Shown here piece by piece: positions 12,645 to 20,348 of a DNA stretch of 43,999 bases. The position numbers and the translations under genes are program-made. Source of the stretch: a virus. A model generated the notes under the pieces. The model saw nothing but the letters and a program-made list of their open reading frames with translations. It was not told where the DNA came from and made no database searches. Numbering within the stretch: position 1 is the stretch's first letter; every line of letters starts with the position of its first letter. The stretch spans positions 1-43,999 of the IMG/VR virus record IMGVR_UViG_3300031637_000002. One strand, given 5' to 3'.

Positions 12645-14108
12645 ATGCGACTCGCACTGGTAAACGACAAATCAAAAGGATCAGTCACCGTCACGCTTGC
12701 AGACGAGAACGGCGACGGGATTGACGACGACACCGGCGAACCGGTAGAAGTCATCGAAGAGATCATCGACGTTGAACCCGAAGACGGCACTCACATCATG
12801 CCCGACGGTTCAATCATGGACGACGACGAAATGGAATACGGTGCGGACACCGTTCGCTGGCTCCTCGCCGTCGAAGGAACACCGACCGGAGACGGGCGCG
12901 AGTTCGAGCGAGATTCTTTGACGTGGCGAGAGCTGCCGCTGCCGCTCATGGCAACCGACGAAACCAGCCACGGCCACGACGGCGCGAAGCTGGTCGCCAA
13001 CATCGTTTCAATCGAACGAGACGGCGACGAGATTTACGGTGTCTCAGAAATGATCTACTCGGAAGACGACCGAGTCAAAGCACTCCAGCAGCTCATCGTT
13101 GACGGCCACCTCCGAGGCGTGTCCGTTGACCTCGACAACATCGAAGGGCGAATGGAGTTCATGGCTCCCGAAGAGGAGATGGTGACGACCGACGCTGACG
13201 GCAACGAGATCGTGTCGATGCCGTTGGGCGGAGAGCGAATGATCTTCACGTCCGGCCGGATCATGGGCGCGACCGCTGTCCCGTTCCCGGCGTTCGCTGA
13301 AGCTCAGCAGGTGTCGGCATCGCTGACCGCCGCAGCCGGATCGGTGATGACAAAGCAGGACGAGCCGTCGCTGATTGTGCCGCCCGCTAATCCTCCGATC
13401 GCTTGGATGGCGAATCCGAACTTGACTGGCCCGACTGCTTTGACGGTCGGCGAAGATGGTCGCGTGTCTGGTCACCTGGCGCTCTTCGATTCGTGCCACA
13501 TCGGATTTCAGGACCGCTGCGTTCAGCCTCCACGATCGGCGTCTGCGTACGCAGCGTTCCATTCTGGGGCACTTGTGACCGCAGAGGGCGAAACGGTCCG
13601 TGTTGGGCAAATCACGGTGGACTGCGGGCACGCTGCTCTCAGAGCGAACGCCGAGAAAGCGTCGGAGCATTACGATCACACCGGCTGGGCCGCAGCCGAT
13701 GTCCGCTGCGGTGAGGATGCTTTCGGCATTTGGATCGCTGGAGCGATGCGCCCTGGCTTGACGGCTAACGCTGTCCGTGCGTTCATGGGCGCTGACGTGT
13801 CGGGCGACTGGCGTGCGATCAAGGGCAATCTTGAACTGGTCGGCATCGCTTCGGTCAACGTGCCCGGTTTCTCGAAGGCGCAATTCTCGCAAGGCGATCG
13901 CGTTTCTCTTGTCGCTTCGGTGCCGATCTGTACCGACGTTCAGCGTGAACCCGGCTATGGCGACATCGCCGAGCGGATCGCTTCGACGGTCGGCTTGGCC
14001 CGCTGGCAGATCGACGCAGAACGCGACCGGCTCGCTCTGTCTGTCGGAGTTCACCCGGCGCAGCGACGGCTAGCCCTGCTCCGCCAGGTGCAGCGGGAAG
14101 CGTTCTGA
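12645..14108 (+). CDS. Capsid maturation protease
   Basis: This 487-residue protein precedes the major capsid gene. An acidic N-terminus (residues 10-60, many Asp and Glu) is followed by a prohead-protease-like region (TSHGHDGAKLVANI, HLRGVSVDLDNIEG, GATAVPFPAFAEA) and a long C-terminal part (HLALFDSCHIGFQDRCVQPP, YDHTGWAAADVRCGED, NVPGF) that I associate with large capsid proteases of actinophages. It would trim the scaffold part of the capsid protein in the prohead. A His and Ser suitable for catalysis are present, but I cannot assign the active site firmly. Start chosen from the -10 box. Confidence 0.75.
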   Translation: MRLALVNDKSKGSVTVTLADENGDGIDDDTGEPVEVIEEIIDVEPEDGTHIMPDGSIMDDDEMEYGADTVRWLLAVEGTPTGDGREFERDSLTWRELPLPLMATDETSHGHDGAKLVANIVSIERDGDEIYGVSEMIYSEDDRVKALQQLIVDGHLRGVSVDLDNIEGRMEFMAPEEEMVTTDADGNEIVSMPLGGERMIFTSGRIMGATAVPFPAFAEAQQVSASLTAAAGSVMTKQDEPSLIVPPANPPIAWMANPNLTGPTALTVGEDGRVSGHLALFDSCHIGFQDRCVQPPRSASAYAAFHSGALVTAEGETVRVGQITVDCGHAALRANAEKASEHYDHTGWAAADVRCGEDAFGIWIAGAMRPGLTANAVRAFMGADVSGDWRAIKGNLELVGIASVNVPGFSKAQFSQGDRVSLVASVPICTDVQREPGYGDIAERIASTVGLARWQIDAERDRLALSVGVHPAQRRLALLRQVQREAF

Positions 14109-14144
14109 GCCGTGGCTTGAGGCGGCAACAGGAGAGGAGCTGCC

Positions 14145-14312
14145 GTGAGTAGCCCGCAACCAGTTTCAAGATCAGCGATGGCCGTTCAGGCCGGATCACA
14201 GAAGTATTATGAAGTCCTGAAGGGCGAAACTTTTACGGGCCGACGCTTCACTTCGCTGGTGTCCGCAAACAGATACGCAAACGCAATCGGAGGGAAAGTC
14301 CGCACGGTGTGA
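14145..14312 (+). CDS. Small basic protein before the capsid gene
   Basis: This protein has 55 residues and a GTG start with a strong GGAGAGGAG Shine-Dalgarno just upstream. The sequence KYYEVLKGETFTGRRFTSL followed by VSANRYANAIGGKVRTV looks like a small basic alpha-beta fold. No family recognised. The reading frame is clean from the ribosome site to its TGA at 14310. It could be a minor head or decoration factor by position. Confidence 0.6.
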   Translation: MSSPQPVSRSAMAVQAGSQKYYEVLKGETFTGRRFTSLVSANRYANAIGGKVRTV

Positions 14313-14323
14313 CAATCGTGTGC

Positions 14324-14329
14324 TACAGT
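14324..14329 (+). promoter_or_regulatory. Possible extended -10 promoter of the capsid gene
   Basis: TGC followed by TACAGT forms an extended -10 shape without a clear -35. Transcription from here would give a leader of roughly 115 bases before the capsid ATG, containing the hairpin at 14401-14434. Confidence 0.35.
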
Positions 14330-14400
14330 CCCTCGCAGAGAAACGACGACGGCCGCGGGGCGAAGCCCTGACGTTGCGACTCCGGCCTAGTACCGGGGAC

Positions 14401-14434
14401 GCTGTGACGAATAATCATATTCCAACATCACAGC
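14401..14434 (+). promoter_or_regulatory. Hairpin just before the capsid ribosome site
   Basis: GCTGTGA (14401-14407) and TCACAGC (14428-14434) pair over a 20-nt AT-rich loop, ending three bases before the GGAGG of the capsid gene. It may stabilise the mRNA or space the ribosome site. Confidence 0.45.
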
Positions 14435-14450
14435 CCCTGGAGGCAACGTC

Positions 14451-16247
14451 ATGGCCGATACCCCGGCAATCCCCGAAGACAACAACCTCGATTCGATCGA
14501 GACCGCTGAGCTTGAAACCACCGTTTCCGAGCTTCGTGAAGAGTTCACTCGTCTGTATGACGAGCAGGCTCCTCTCGCCGAGTTGAACGAAATCGCCAGC
14601 CGTGTCGAAGCAATCGACGCCGAGCTGGACGGCCGCAGCCTCGCCGCTGAAGCCGAAGCCGCTGAGCGTTCTGCTCTCGCCGACAAGATCGCAGCAACCG
14701 CTCCGGTCGCTGCCGAAGAATCTGAGGTCGTCGCTGAAGCTGAAGCGATCACGGAAGAAGCCGCCGAAGTGGTCGAGCCTGTTGCGGCTTCTGCTGCTCC
14801 GTCTGCTCGCAGCATCGCACGCCGCACCGTCACCCCGGTTGCCCCGTCAACGAACGATCGCGAAGTGGTCATCACCGCTGCCGCCGATGTTCCTGGCTAC
14901 TCCAACGGACAGTCGCTCGACAAGAAGGGCATCGCCATTGCGATGCACGCTCGGTCCCGCAACCTGTCTGACAGCAAGGGCCAGGCTGCGAAGTTCTCGG
15001 TCGCCTCGATCCAGTCGAACAACGAGTTCACCATCGGCGACCATGATGTCGCTGACGACGTGATCCGTGCGTCGGTTGACTCGCAGCTCAAAGGCAAGGA
15101 TGCGGCGGCTCTCGTCGCTTCTGGCGGCTGGTGCGCTCCTTCTGAGACGCTCTACGAGATGTTCGGCGTCGCTTCTGACGACGGCCTGCTCGACCTCCCT
15201 GCTGTCGGCGTCAGCCGCGGCGGCTTGAACGTCCCGTCGTTCGTCGGCATCGACCAAGCCACGGCCGGTCTTTGGACCTGGACCGAGTCAACTGACCTCA
15301 GCGGCCCGCAGGCAATCACCGATCTCGACGTGTCAGCTACTGTTGCTTCGGCGACGGTGGCAGCTCACGGATACGTCACGGGCCAGACGGTCACCATCAC
15401 CGGCACCGGCGTCGCTCTGCTCGACGGCAGCTATGTCATCAACGTTGTGGATGCGAACACGTTCTCGTTCACGACTACGGCAGCCGACACGACCAACGCC
15501 ACCGGCATCGTCCAGGCGATCAAGCAGTGCCTGCACATCCCTTGCCCGTCGTTCATGGACTACCGCCTTGAGGCCGAGGGTCTTTGCATCACGAACGGCA
15601 ACCTGATGGATCGTGCGTTCCCTGAGATGGGTTCGTACTTCGTTGACCTCGCCGTCAAGGCTCACTACCACCGCCTGTCCGCAGCCAAGATCGCGAAGAT
15701 CGTGGCGACGGCAACGGCAGTCACCGTGACCACGGTCCCGTCTGACATCGCTGGCGATCTCCTGAACGCCATCGACTTGCAGGTTGCTGACTACCGCAAC
15801 CAATTCCTGATGGGCAACGGCACCGTCCTCGACGCGGTGTTCCCTGAGTGGGTCATCGAAGCGATTCGTTCGACGCTCGCAATGCGGGCAGGCATCGACA
15901 AGCTGGCCGTCAGCAACGACGAGATCATCTTCTACTTCACCGTCAGGAACATCCGGCCGCAGTTCGTCGCGAACTACGGCGACCTGTTCAACGCAACCGC
16001 TGCGACGGCCTGGCCTGCAACGACCAAGTTCCTGCTCTACCCGACCGGCGGATACGTCTTCGGTGATGGTGGAACCCTGGACCTCGGCGTCGTCCGTGAC
16101 AGCGTTCTCAACGCAACGAACGACTTCACCGCTGCCTGGACCGAGCAGTTCTACACCGTCATCCAGCGTGGCCCTGCTGCCCGTGAAGTGACCGTGACGA
16201 CTTCGGTCAACGGCCAGACCGGTGGACCGGAGTTCGTCGGAGCCTGA
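14451..16247 (+). CDS. Major capsid protein with N-terminal scaffold region and inserted beta domain
   Basis: This protein has 598 residues. The first about 140 residues are acidic and helical (many Glu and Ala), as in HK97-type capsids whose N-terminal scaffold (delta) domain is cut off by the upstream protease. The HK97-fold part follows, with a Ser/Thr/Gly-rich beta segment at about residues 290-357 (YVTGQTVTITGTG, DANTFSFTTTAADT) that looks like an inserted domain exposed on the shell. A GGAGG ribosome site precedes the ATG. A 14-bp hairpin follows the stop codon, fitting strong separate expression. Family assignment is by position, size and architecture. Confidence 0.85.
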   Translation: MADTPAIPEDNNLDSIETAELETTVSELREEFTRLYDEQAPLAELNEIASRVEAIDAELDGRSLAAEAEAAERSALADKIAATAPVAAEESEVVAEAEAITEEAAEVVEPVAASAAPSARSIARRTVTPVAPSTNDREVVITAAADVPGYSNGQSLDKKGIAIAMHARSRNLSDSKGQAAKFSVASIQSNNEFTIGDHDVADDVIRASVDSQLKGKDAAALVASGGWCAPSETLYEMFGVASDDGLLDLPAVGVSRGGLNVPSFVGIDQATAGLWTWTESTDLSGPQAITDLDVSATVASATVAAHGYVTGQTVTITGTGVALLDGSYVINVVDANTFSFTTTAADTTNATGIVQAIKQCLHIPCPSFMDYRLEAEGLCITNGNLMDRAFPEMGSYFVDLAVKAHYHRLSAAKIAKIVATATAVTVTTVPSDIAGDLLNAIDLQVADYRNQFLMGNGTVLDAVFPEWVIEAIRSTLAMRAGIDKLAVSNDEIIFYFTVRNIRPQFVANYGDLFNATAATAWPATTKFLLYPTGGYVFGDGGTLDLGVVRDSVLNATNDFTAAWTEQFYTVIQRGPAAREVTVTTSVNGQTGGPEFVGA

Positions 16248-16255
16248 TTCCTGAT

Positions 16256-16296
16256 TGGGGGCGGGCACTTTCTCGCACGGCGAGTGCCCGTCCCCA
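16256..16296 (+). terminator. 14-bp hairpin after the capsid gene
   Basis: Arms 16256-16269 and 16283-16296 pair with one G-U wobble over a 13-nt loop (core GGGCACT/AGTGCCC). There is no U-tract. It probably ends part of the transcript, so that capsid mRNA exceeds downstream mRNA, or protects its 3' end. Confidence 0.65.
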
Positions 16297-16332
16297 TCCT
16301 GGATTTCCACTGATCTGATCGAAGGAGCGAAC

Positions 16333-17157
16333 ATGGCAACACTGGTCGAATATTCGGCATTACTGAATCTCACAGACGCACCGACGAGCGTGCCATACCG
16401 GTACGGCTTGTTCTCTGCGGTGAACTTTGACCAGATCGGTGAACACGACCGGCTCGGTATGACTTGGCGGTCTGACGCCTGCCAGCAGCCCGGTATCACG
16501 ATAGGCGAATGCAAAGCGATTCCGCCTGCGGTGGTTGCTCCGCTGGCTGCCTCCGCTTGTGGATACATCGGCACCGCCGAAGCGTTCACGGCGTACATCC
16601 TCGATGAAGATTCGCTGGCTGGCGTTCCGCTCTCGCAGCACGAAACTCAAGCACGCAATCGTTTCATCGCTGCCGAGCAATGGGGCGTCGAGAACAAAAT
16701 CTCGGCCGTCCTGGCGACCGCTGGAGCTGCTGCTGCTTCGATCATCGACATCGCTCCGCTCGTACATGCTGGCAAGAGCATCCCCGACAAATATCAGACG
16801 ATGCTCGCGCAGGTCGAATCTCAAATGTCGGTCCTGACCGGCAATGAGGGCATCATCTACATGTCCCGGTTTGCGGCGTCGATGCTGTCCACCGTCCTGA
16901 CCACATCGGGCGGAATGCTTCGCACGGTCCTCGGGACTCCTGTGGCTGCGATGGGCGGCTGGGCCGACGTGACTGCGAACACGCTCATCACCGAGGATGT
17001 CATTTACGGCACCGGTCCTGTCAAAGCAGCACGCGGCGACATCGACCTCTACAACGGAATCGGCGATCTGTCGATCAACGACGCCTCGATCATCGTGCAG
17101 CGGACCTACTCATTCGGGTGGGACTGCGGCGTCGTCGGCGCTTCGGTAACTCTCTAA
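16333..17157 (+). CDS. Conserved virion protein downstream of the capsid gene
   Basis: This 274-residue protein has a clear AAGGAG ribosome site. Visible features are WRSDACQQPG, then an Ala-rich ACGYIGTAEAFTAYILDED, EQWGVENKISAVLA, a region like IIYMSRFAASMLST, and a C-terminal NDASIIVQRTYSFGWDCGVVGASV. I recall similar proteins encoded directly after capsid genes in actinophages and suspect a structural role (capsid-related or head-tail), but the exact role is unknown. An alternative start just upstream is less likely because the ribosome site fits ATG 16333. Confidence 0.7.
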   Translation: MATLVEYSALLNLTDAPTSVPYRYGLFSAVNFDQIGEHDRLGMTWRSDACQQPGITIGECKAIPPAVVAPLAASACGYIGTAEAFTAYILDEDSLAGVPLSQHETQARNRFIAAEQWGVENKISAVLATAGAAAASIIDIAPLVHAGKSIPDKYQTMLAQVESQMSVLTGNEGIIYMSRFAASMLSTVLTTSGGMLRTVLGTPVAAMGGWADVTANTLITEDVIYGTGPVKAARGDIDLYNGIGDLSINDASIIVQRTYSFGWDCGVVGASVTL

Positions 17158-17185
17158 TCAACACATCGCCTGAGGAGGCAAAGCA

Positions 17186-17845
17186 ATGGCAACTCAAATC
17201 CTGAACTCATTACGAGGCCGAGTCATGCGGCTCACCCGTTTGGACGAATGCGGCGTGCCCGTTGTTGGTGCCTGCTCGTCAATCGTGACGGCCGGATTCA
17301 TCACAGTCGAGTTTGCGCCTGAGGTCGAAGCCGGTGAGGAGTACACATCGAAGAACGCATGGGGCGACTTCTGCATCGACGAGAAATCCGCTGACTACAA
17401 CAAGTGGGTCAACGTCAACATCTCGATGTGCGAAGTCAACCCTGACGTGCTCGATATCGTCGGTGGCGGCAACGCAATCACAGACGGCACCGACACGATC
17501 GGCTCGTCCTTCGGCCAATACAACAGCCTCGGAGCGTTCGCTATCGAAGTGTGGACTAAGCAAGCTGGCGGTGCCTGCGTTGCTGGCACGCCGGAGTGGG
17601 GCTACTTCCTCGCTCCGTACTGCATCAACGGTTCGCTCGACGGTTCGATCACCATCGAGAACGGCGTCCTGACGATCGGCCTGAAGGGCGAAGGACAACC
17701 GTCCGTCGCTGGCTGGGGCGTCAACCCGTACGCAGACAACCCGCTTCTGACCGCTGCTGGTATGCCGGTTGGCGATCTTTGGGCAGTCGTTCGCACGACG
17801 GTCCAGCCGCCTGCTGTCACCGTCGGCTGCGTGGCTCTCGCCTGA
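17186..17845 (+). CDS. Probable major tail protein
   Basis: This 219-residue protein has a GAGGAGG ribosome site. The N-terminus (MRLTRLDECGVPVVGACSS, then FITVEFAPEVEAGEEYTSKN and VNVNISMCEVNPDVLDIV) resembles tail tube proteins I know from actinophages, which carry a RLDxCG motif and a beta-barrel core. It would polymerise as the tail tube. Its position before the connector genes is unusual, since tube genes more often follow them. Six or more Cys residues are present. The TGA overlaps the next ATG. Confidence 0.7.
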   Translation: MATQILNSLRGRVMRLTRLDECGVPVVGACSSIVTAGFITVEFAPEVEAGEEYTSKNAWGDFCIDEKSADYNKWVNVNISMCEVNPDVLDIVGGGNAITDGTDTIGSSFGQYNSLGAFAIEVWTKQAGGACVAGTPEWGYFLAPYCINGSLDGSITIENGVLTIGLKGEGQPSVAGWGVNPYADNPLLTAAGMPVGDLWAVVRTTVQPPAVTVGCVALA

Positions 17846-17982
17846 TGGGCCGCTTCGACCATTTGTATGTCCCGGTGGCGGCTGAAGTCGTAGCTCCGGT
17901 GGAAGTCGCCAAGAAGGCTCCCGCTCGGAAGAAAGCTACGTCCAAGAAGTCGTCCAACAAGTCGCCCGCCAGCGACGACTGA
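17845..17982 (+). CDS. Small Lys/Ala-rich protein
   Basis: This protein has 45 residues. After a short hydrophobic start (RFDHLYVPVAAEVVAPVEV) the chain is a string of Lys, Ala and Ser (AKKAPARKKATSKKSSNK), typical of flexible nucleic-acid-binding tails. The ATG overlaps the preceding stop codon. It may bind DNA or the head-tail joint; no homologue is recognised. Confidence 0.6.
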   Translation: MGRFDHLYVPVAAEVVAPVEVAKKAPARKKATSKKSSNKSPASDD

Positions 17983-17987
17983 TCCTC

Positions 17988-17993
17988 TAGGCT
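17988..17993 (+). promoter_or_regulatory. Late-type -10 box, leaderless
   Basis: TAGGCT ends 6 bp before the ATG at 18000; there is no Shine-Dalgarno. Confidence 0.55.
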
Positions 17994-17999
17994 CGGGCC

Positions 18000-18704
18000 A
18001 TGAGCCGAACTGTACAATCTGCCTGGCCGGTCGTCACCTATCAGTGTGACGTGTCCGTTGTCGCACCCGACGTGTTGTCTGCGGCGCTTACGTCGGCGTC
18101 TACGTGGCTCTGGGCGCTCTCTGGCCGCAGGGTCGGAGCGTTCACGACTGTCGAGGACCGGTACAGGGGCGCTTCTGATTGCGGGATTTGTGCGATTGGC
18201 GCATACAAAGACGGCAACGGATTTTGGCGTAACGGGATTCAGCCGACAAACTGCTGCTCGCTGACGTTGGAATCTCAGCCGGTCAAGTCGATCACGGAGA
18301 TCCGCTTGTCGGGCGTAGTCCTCGATCCTGCTTCGTATGTCCTCGAAGGCAACACGATCGTCCGGCTCGGTCAATGCTGGCCGTGCGACTTGGATTGCCA
18401 GGCCGCTCCGATTGAAGTGGATTACACGTGGGGCGTCCCTGTCGATGTTCTCGGCCTCGAAGCGTGTGCAGAGCTGACGTGCGAGTTCATCGCCGGTATG
18501 ACGGGCCAGGCTTGCCGTTTGCCGTCTCGGGCCGTGTCGGTGTCGAGGCAGGGCGTGTCGATCGAGATGCAAGATGCCCAGCAGTTTGCTGATAACGGTT
18601 TGACCGGGTTGCCGATCTGCGACGCTTGGATCAGGACGTTGAACCCTGGACAGTTGCAGCAACGTTCGAGGATCATTTCTGTTGATACCGGCCGACGCGT
18701 ATGA
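18000..18704 (+). CDS. Probable head-tail adaptor
   Basis: This 234-residue protein has the position and layout of a head-to-tail connector adaptor. It shows helical N-terminal APDVLSAALTSASTWLWALS, then Cys-rich ASDCGICAIG, CCSLTLESQPVKSITEIRL, PCDLDCQAAPIEVDYTWGV and a C-terminal helical part. Adaptors bind the portal ring and close the head. The final ATGA overlaps the next gene. Several Cys pairs are unusual but are shared with neighbouring proteins here. Confidence 0.65.
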   Translation: MSRTVQSAWPVVTYQCDVSVVAPDVLSAALTSASTWLWALSGRRVGAFTTVEDRYRGASDCGICAIGAYKDGNGFWRNGIQPTNCCSLTLESQPVKSITEIRLSGVVLDPASYVLEGNTIVRLGQCWPCDLDCQAAPIEVDYTWGVPVDVLGLEACAELTCEFIAGMTGQACRLPSRAVSVSRQGVSIEMQDAQQFADNGLTGLPICDAWIRTLNPGQLQQRSRIISVDTGRRV

Positions 18705-19201
18705 GCACGCCGCTCGGGCCTTACGAATTGTGCGAGTGGCTCCGCTCCGCCATCGAAGCCGACCTGATCGCGTGCGGCTCCGAACCAATCACGAACACGT
18801 ACAACGGTGTCGGCCTAATCGCTTGGGATGACTGCTGCGGGCAGCTCGTCGTGACGCCTGAGCGGATCTACAGGTCACAAGAGTTCCCGAATGAAGACAC
18901 GACCGACGAACGATGCTTCGCCGGGTCGATTGCTGTGACCCTTCTAGCGTCCCTGGTTCGCTGCGTACCGAGTCCTGACGACCGGGGTAACCCTCCAAAG
19001 CCCGCAGCCCTTTCGCTCGCTCACAAGGCGATTCTCGACGACGCCGCAATTGTCTGGCAGTCGATGGGCGGGCCGATAGATCCCGAGTGGGACCGGGCTG
19101 CGTTGTCTCAGACGTTTGTCGGCAACCAGGGCGGCTGTATCGCGATCGAGTCGCGCGTCACGATCGGCGTGCAATCCGAAGATTGGTGTACCGGCTGCTG
19201 A
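18701..19201 (+). CDS. Probable head-tail connector / head closure protein
   Basis: This protein has 166 residues. It lies between the adaptor and the gp10-like gene, the usual slot for a head closure or tail terminator component. Visible features are LCEWLRSAIEADLIACG, then DDCCGQLVVTPERIYRSQ, and Cys at the very C-terminus (EDWCTGC). The ATG overlaps the previous stop codon and its own stop codon overlaps the next ATG, so translation is coupled. The assignment is by position and overall size rather than by a clear motif. Confidence 0.55.
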   Translation: MSTPLGPYELCEWLRSAIEADLIACGSEPITNTYNGVGLIAWDDCCGQLVVTPERIYRSQEFPNEDTTDERCFAGSIAVTLLASLVRCVPSPDDRGNPPKPAALSLAHKAILDDAAIVWQSMGGPIDPEWDRAALSQTFVGNQGGCIAIESRVTIGVQSEDWCTGC

Positions 19202-19650
19202 TGGCCGAGGTCACTTTTAAGCTCAACCAGAAGCAAATCATCGACCAGTTGACTGGTCCTAGCGGTGCTGTGGCTCTCGACTTGTTGCAGCGTGGGCGGC
19301 GGGTACAGAACTTGGCGCAACGTTTGGCTCCTGTCGATCAGGGCACGTTGCGAGCCTCGATCACGACCGAGGTCAGCGGCTCCGGCAAGAACTTGATCTG
19401 CCGCATCGGAACGAATCTGGACTACGCGATCTACGTCGAAAAGGGCACCGGTATTTATGCGGGCCGAGGATACATCACGTCCAAGACGGGCGGCTTGATG
19501 CGCTGGCCGAACAAGAACAACAATTACAGGACCACGGGTGGCAATCGTCGGTACTCGGGCGGCAAGACAGCCAAGTACGTTTACGCCAAGAAGATCAAAG
19601 GCATGAAGGCGCAGCCGTTTTTGGAGCCTGCGCTGGTGGCGGCTGCTTAG
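19201..19650 (+). CDS. HK97 gp10-like tail component
   Basis: This 149-residue protein shows the hallmarks of HK97 gp10-type proteins: a helix around VALDLLQRGRRVQNLAQRLA, the PVDQGTLRASITTEV motif (about residues 41-55), then ICRIGTNLDYAIYVEKGTG (about 63-81), and a C-terminal QPFLEPAL. These proteins form part of the head-tail joint. The central Gly/Tyr/Asn/Lys-rich stretch (residues about 95-130) seems an insertion. The ATG overlaps the preceding stop codon. Confidence 0.8.
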   Translation: MAEVTFKLNQKQIIDQLTGPSGAVALDLLQRGRRVQNLAQRLAPVDQGTLRASITTEVSGSGKNLICRIGTNLDYAIYVEKGTGIYAGRGYITSKTGGLMRWPNKNNNYRTTGGNRRYSGGKTAKYVYAKKIKGMKAQPFLEPALVAAA

Positions 19651-19690
19651 CCATATCCCCGATGCTTGATCTTTAGCGGGCCACACCGAC

Positions 19691-19696
19691 TAGAGT
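19691..19696 (+). promoter_or_regulatory. Late-type -10 box
   Basis: TAGAGT ends 8 bp before the ATG at 19705, slightly farther than the others; there is no Shine-Dalgarno. Confidence 0.4.
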
Positions 19697-19704
19697 CTTG
19701 AGCA

Positions 19705-20148
19705 ATGCCTATCTCCTCCAAGAACCAAGACTCGTTCAACGCTGCGCTCAAGCGCGTGTCCGAAGAAGCGAACGTCCTTAAACGGACCTACAAGGGTCTT
19801 GAGTTCGAGTTCTCGTTCTTGCCGTCGATGTCGATGCCTGCGATGGAAGTGGTCGGCAAACTCCAAGAGCTTGGTGAGTCGTCCTCACCGATCCCGGTGT
19901 TCAAGACGGTGCGCGAGTTCATGAAGCTCATGTCGGTCTCCGACACTTACGACGATGTCGTCTTTTTGCTTGACGAAGCGATCATGACGCCGCAGGACTT
20001 GATCGAGCTACAGCAAGCCGTTGTCCAGGGTGTCGCTGCCCGCCCTACCGTGAGGTCGTCATCATCGGATTCTGGCTCGTCACCGGATGGTCCGACTTCG
20101 ACGGCCTCTGCGCTTACCGAAACATCGACGCCTCAGCCCTCCCTCTAG
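19705..20148 (+). CDS. Tail assembly chaperone, short form
   Basis: This 147-residue protein sits directly before the tape measure, the place of the G chaperone. The first about 115 residues are well ordered (YKGLEFEFSFLPSMSMPAME, DTYDDVVFLLDEAIMTPQDL). The last about 35 residues after the shift point are a Ser/Thr/Pro-rich run, which is what a zero-frame read through a frameshift region looks like. It would coat the tape measure before tail tube assembly. Confidence 0.75.
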   Translation: MPISSKNQDSFNAALKRVSEEANVLKRTYKGLEFEFSFLPSMSMPAMEVVGKLQELGESSSPIPVFKTVREFMKLMSVSDTYDDVVFLLDEAIMTPQDLIELQQAVVQGVAARPTVRSSSSDSGSSPDGPTSTASALTETSTPQPSL

Positions 20149-20324
20149 ACCGGCTCCTCAACCTGTTCATGTCGTACCTACGGCAGCGGGTAAATGAGGA
20201 GCAATGGCAAGATGTAGTCGAGGCGCTCGAACCGCCGAACAGAATCGACCCGCTGACTGGCTTGCCATACGGCTGGGTTGAGGACGACGAACTTGACGGC
20301 TTCGAGGCCATACTCACGGGATGA
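19705..20324 (+). CDS. Tail assembly chaperone, -1 frameshift form
   Basis: A -1 frame opens far upstream and runs through ordered sequence (PYREVVIIGFWLVTGWSDF, then LLNLFMSYLRQRVNEEQW) to a TGA at 20322-20324, giving a G-T-type fusion. The best slip point I see is CCCT at 20043-20046, where a Pro tRNA could step back from CCT to CCC before TAC; there is no classic XXXYYYZ heptamer. A separate reinitiation at ATG 20168 is an alternative. The lysine-free, hydrophobic C-terminal part is real-protein-like, unlike the zero-frame tail. Confidence 0.65.
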
Positions 20325-20336
20325 GGCGAAGGTTAG

Positions 20337-20342
20337 TAGCCT
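20337..20342 (+). promoter_or_regulatory. Late-type -10 box, leaderless
   Basis: TAGCCT ends 6 bp before the tape-measure ATG at 20349; there is no Shine-Dalgarno. Confidence 0.55.
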
Positions 20343-20348
20343 GACGGG

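Noticed and set aside
15333-16598. 421-residue open frame on the minus strand
   Set aside because: It is opposite the capsid gene and the next gene; a by-product of GC-rich codon bias.
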